This document shows positions 51,542 through 51,575 of a DNA stretch of 51,575 nucleotides, one piece after another. Source of the stretch: Akkermansia sp. (lineage in GTDB: Bacteria > Verrucomicrobiota > Verrucomicrobiia > Verrucomicrobiales > Akkermansiaceae). The position numbers and the translations under genes are program-made. Under the pieces are notes generated by a model, which saw only the letters and a program-made list of their open reading frames with translations, did no database searches and was not told the origin of the DNA. The stretch lies in contig JAKSOV010000005.1 in the NCBI GenBank assembly GCA_024405415.1, positions 1-51,575 on the forward strand, read 5' to 3'. Numbering within the stretch: position 1 is the stretch's first letter; the number at the start of each line of letters is the position of its first letter.

Positions 51542-51572
51542 TTACTATGTACTAGGTACTATGTACTATTTT
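51542..51572. repeat. GTACTA-type short tandem repeat at the right edge
   Basis: An AT-rich array of TACTATGTACTAGG-type units ends in a T run and is very similar to 15680-15713. The neighbouring gene to the right is out of the window, so it cannot be told whether this too follows a stop codon. Confidence 0.8.
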
Positions 51573-51575
51573 TGA

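Overview
The window reads as a chromosomal segment of a GC-rich, Gram-negative, didermal bacterium. It carries lipid A/LPS genes (lpxK, waaA, an EptA-like transferase), an rseP-type protease, SufBCD, a secreted GH2 glycosidase, an SSS symporter and two BASS-family transporters. The gene mix and protein flavour resemble Verrucomicrobiota, and Akkermansiaceae in particular; that is an inference from recognition, not from a marker gene. About 40 genes can be supported. No rRNA, tRNA or CRISPR array was seen.

Layout. 1-6 kb: partial rseP, a BASS transporter, then a Fur-like regulator running directly into sufC-sufB-sufD. 6-11.5 kb: a Fic protein carrying an 11-bp tandem repeat, then an apparent operon of two coiled-coil membrane proteins, cmk, plsC and recF, plus a small membrane protein. 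11.5-18 kb: asnS-lpxK divergent from gpmI, a methyltransferase and an iron alcohol dehydrogenase. 18-27.5 kb: a DUF805-like protein, an AspT-like transporter, a LysR regulator, an SSS symporter, pyrG, a ROK-like regulator and SulP. 27.5-36 kb: an isolated three-gene phage-derived cassette (coiled-coil protein, 1838-residue protein, terminase large subunit) bounded by terminators. 36-40.2 kb: galM with a lipoprotein gene, a secreted protein, rsmD-waaA. 40.2-44.3 kb: a tyrosine recombinase, a 14-bp inverted-repeat pair, an AT-rich EptA-like gene and a diacylglycerol kinase-family gene. 44.3-51.6 kb: a BASS transporter and a membrane HD phosphohydrolase, a GH2 enzyme, and thiE-thiM.

Three themes stand out. 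First, most first-in-operon genes have a sigma70-like promoter (-35, usually a 17-bp spacer, -10) ending only 6-14 bp before the start codon, which implies leaderless or almost leaderless mRNAs; this also resolves several start codons. Second, there are two candidate phase-variation devices: a frameshifting 11-bp repeat in fic, and inverted repeats between a recombinase gene and an envelope-modification gene. Third, short AT-rich tandem repeats (TTGTAA, GTACTA and GTACGA types) sit directly after stop codons at several loci.
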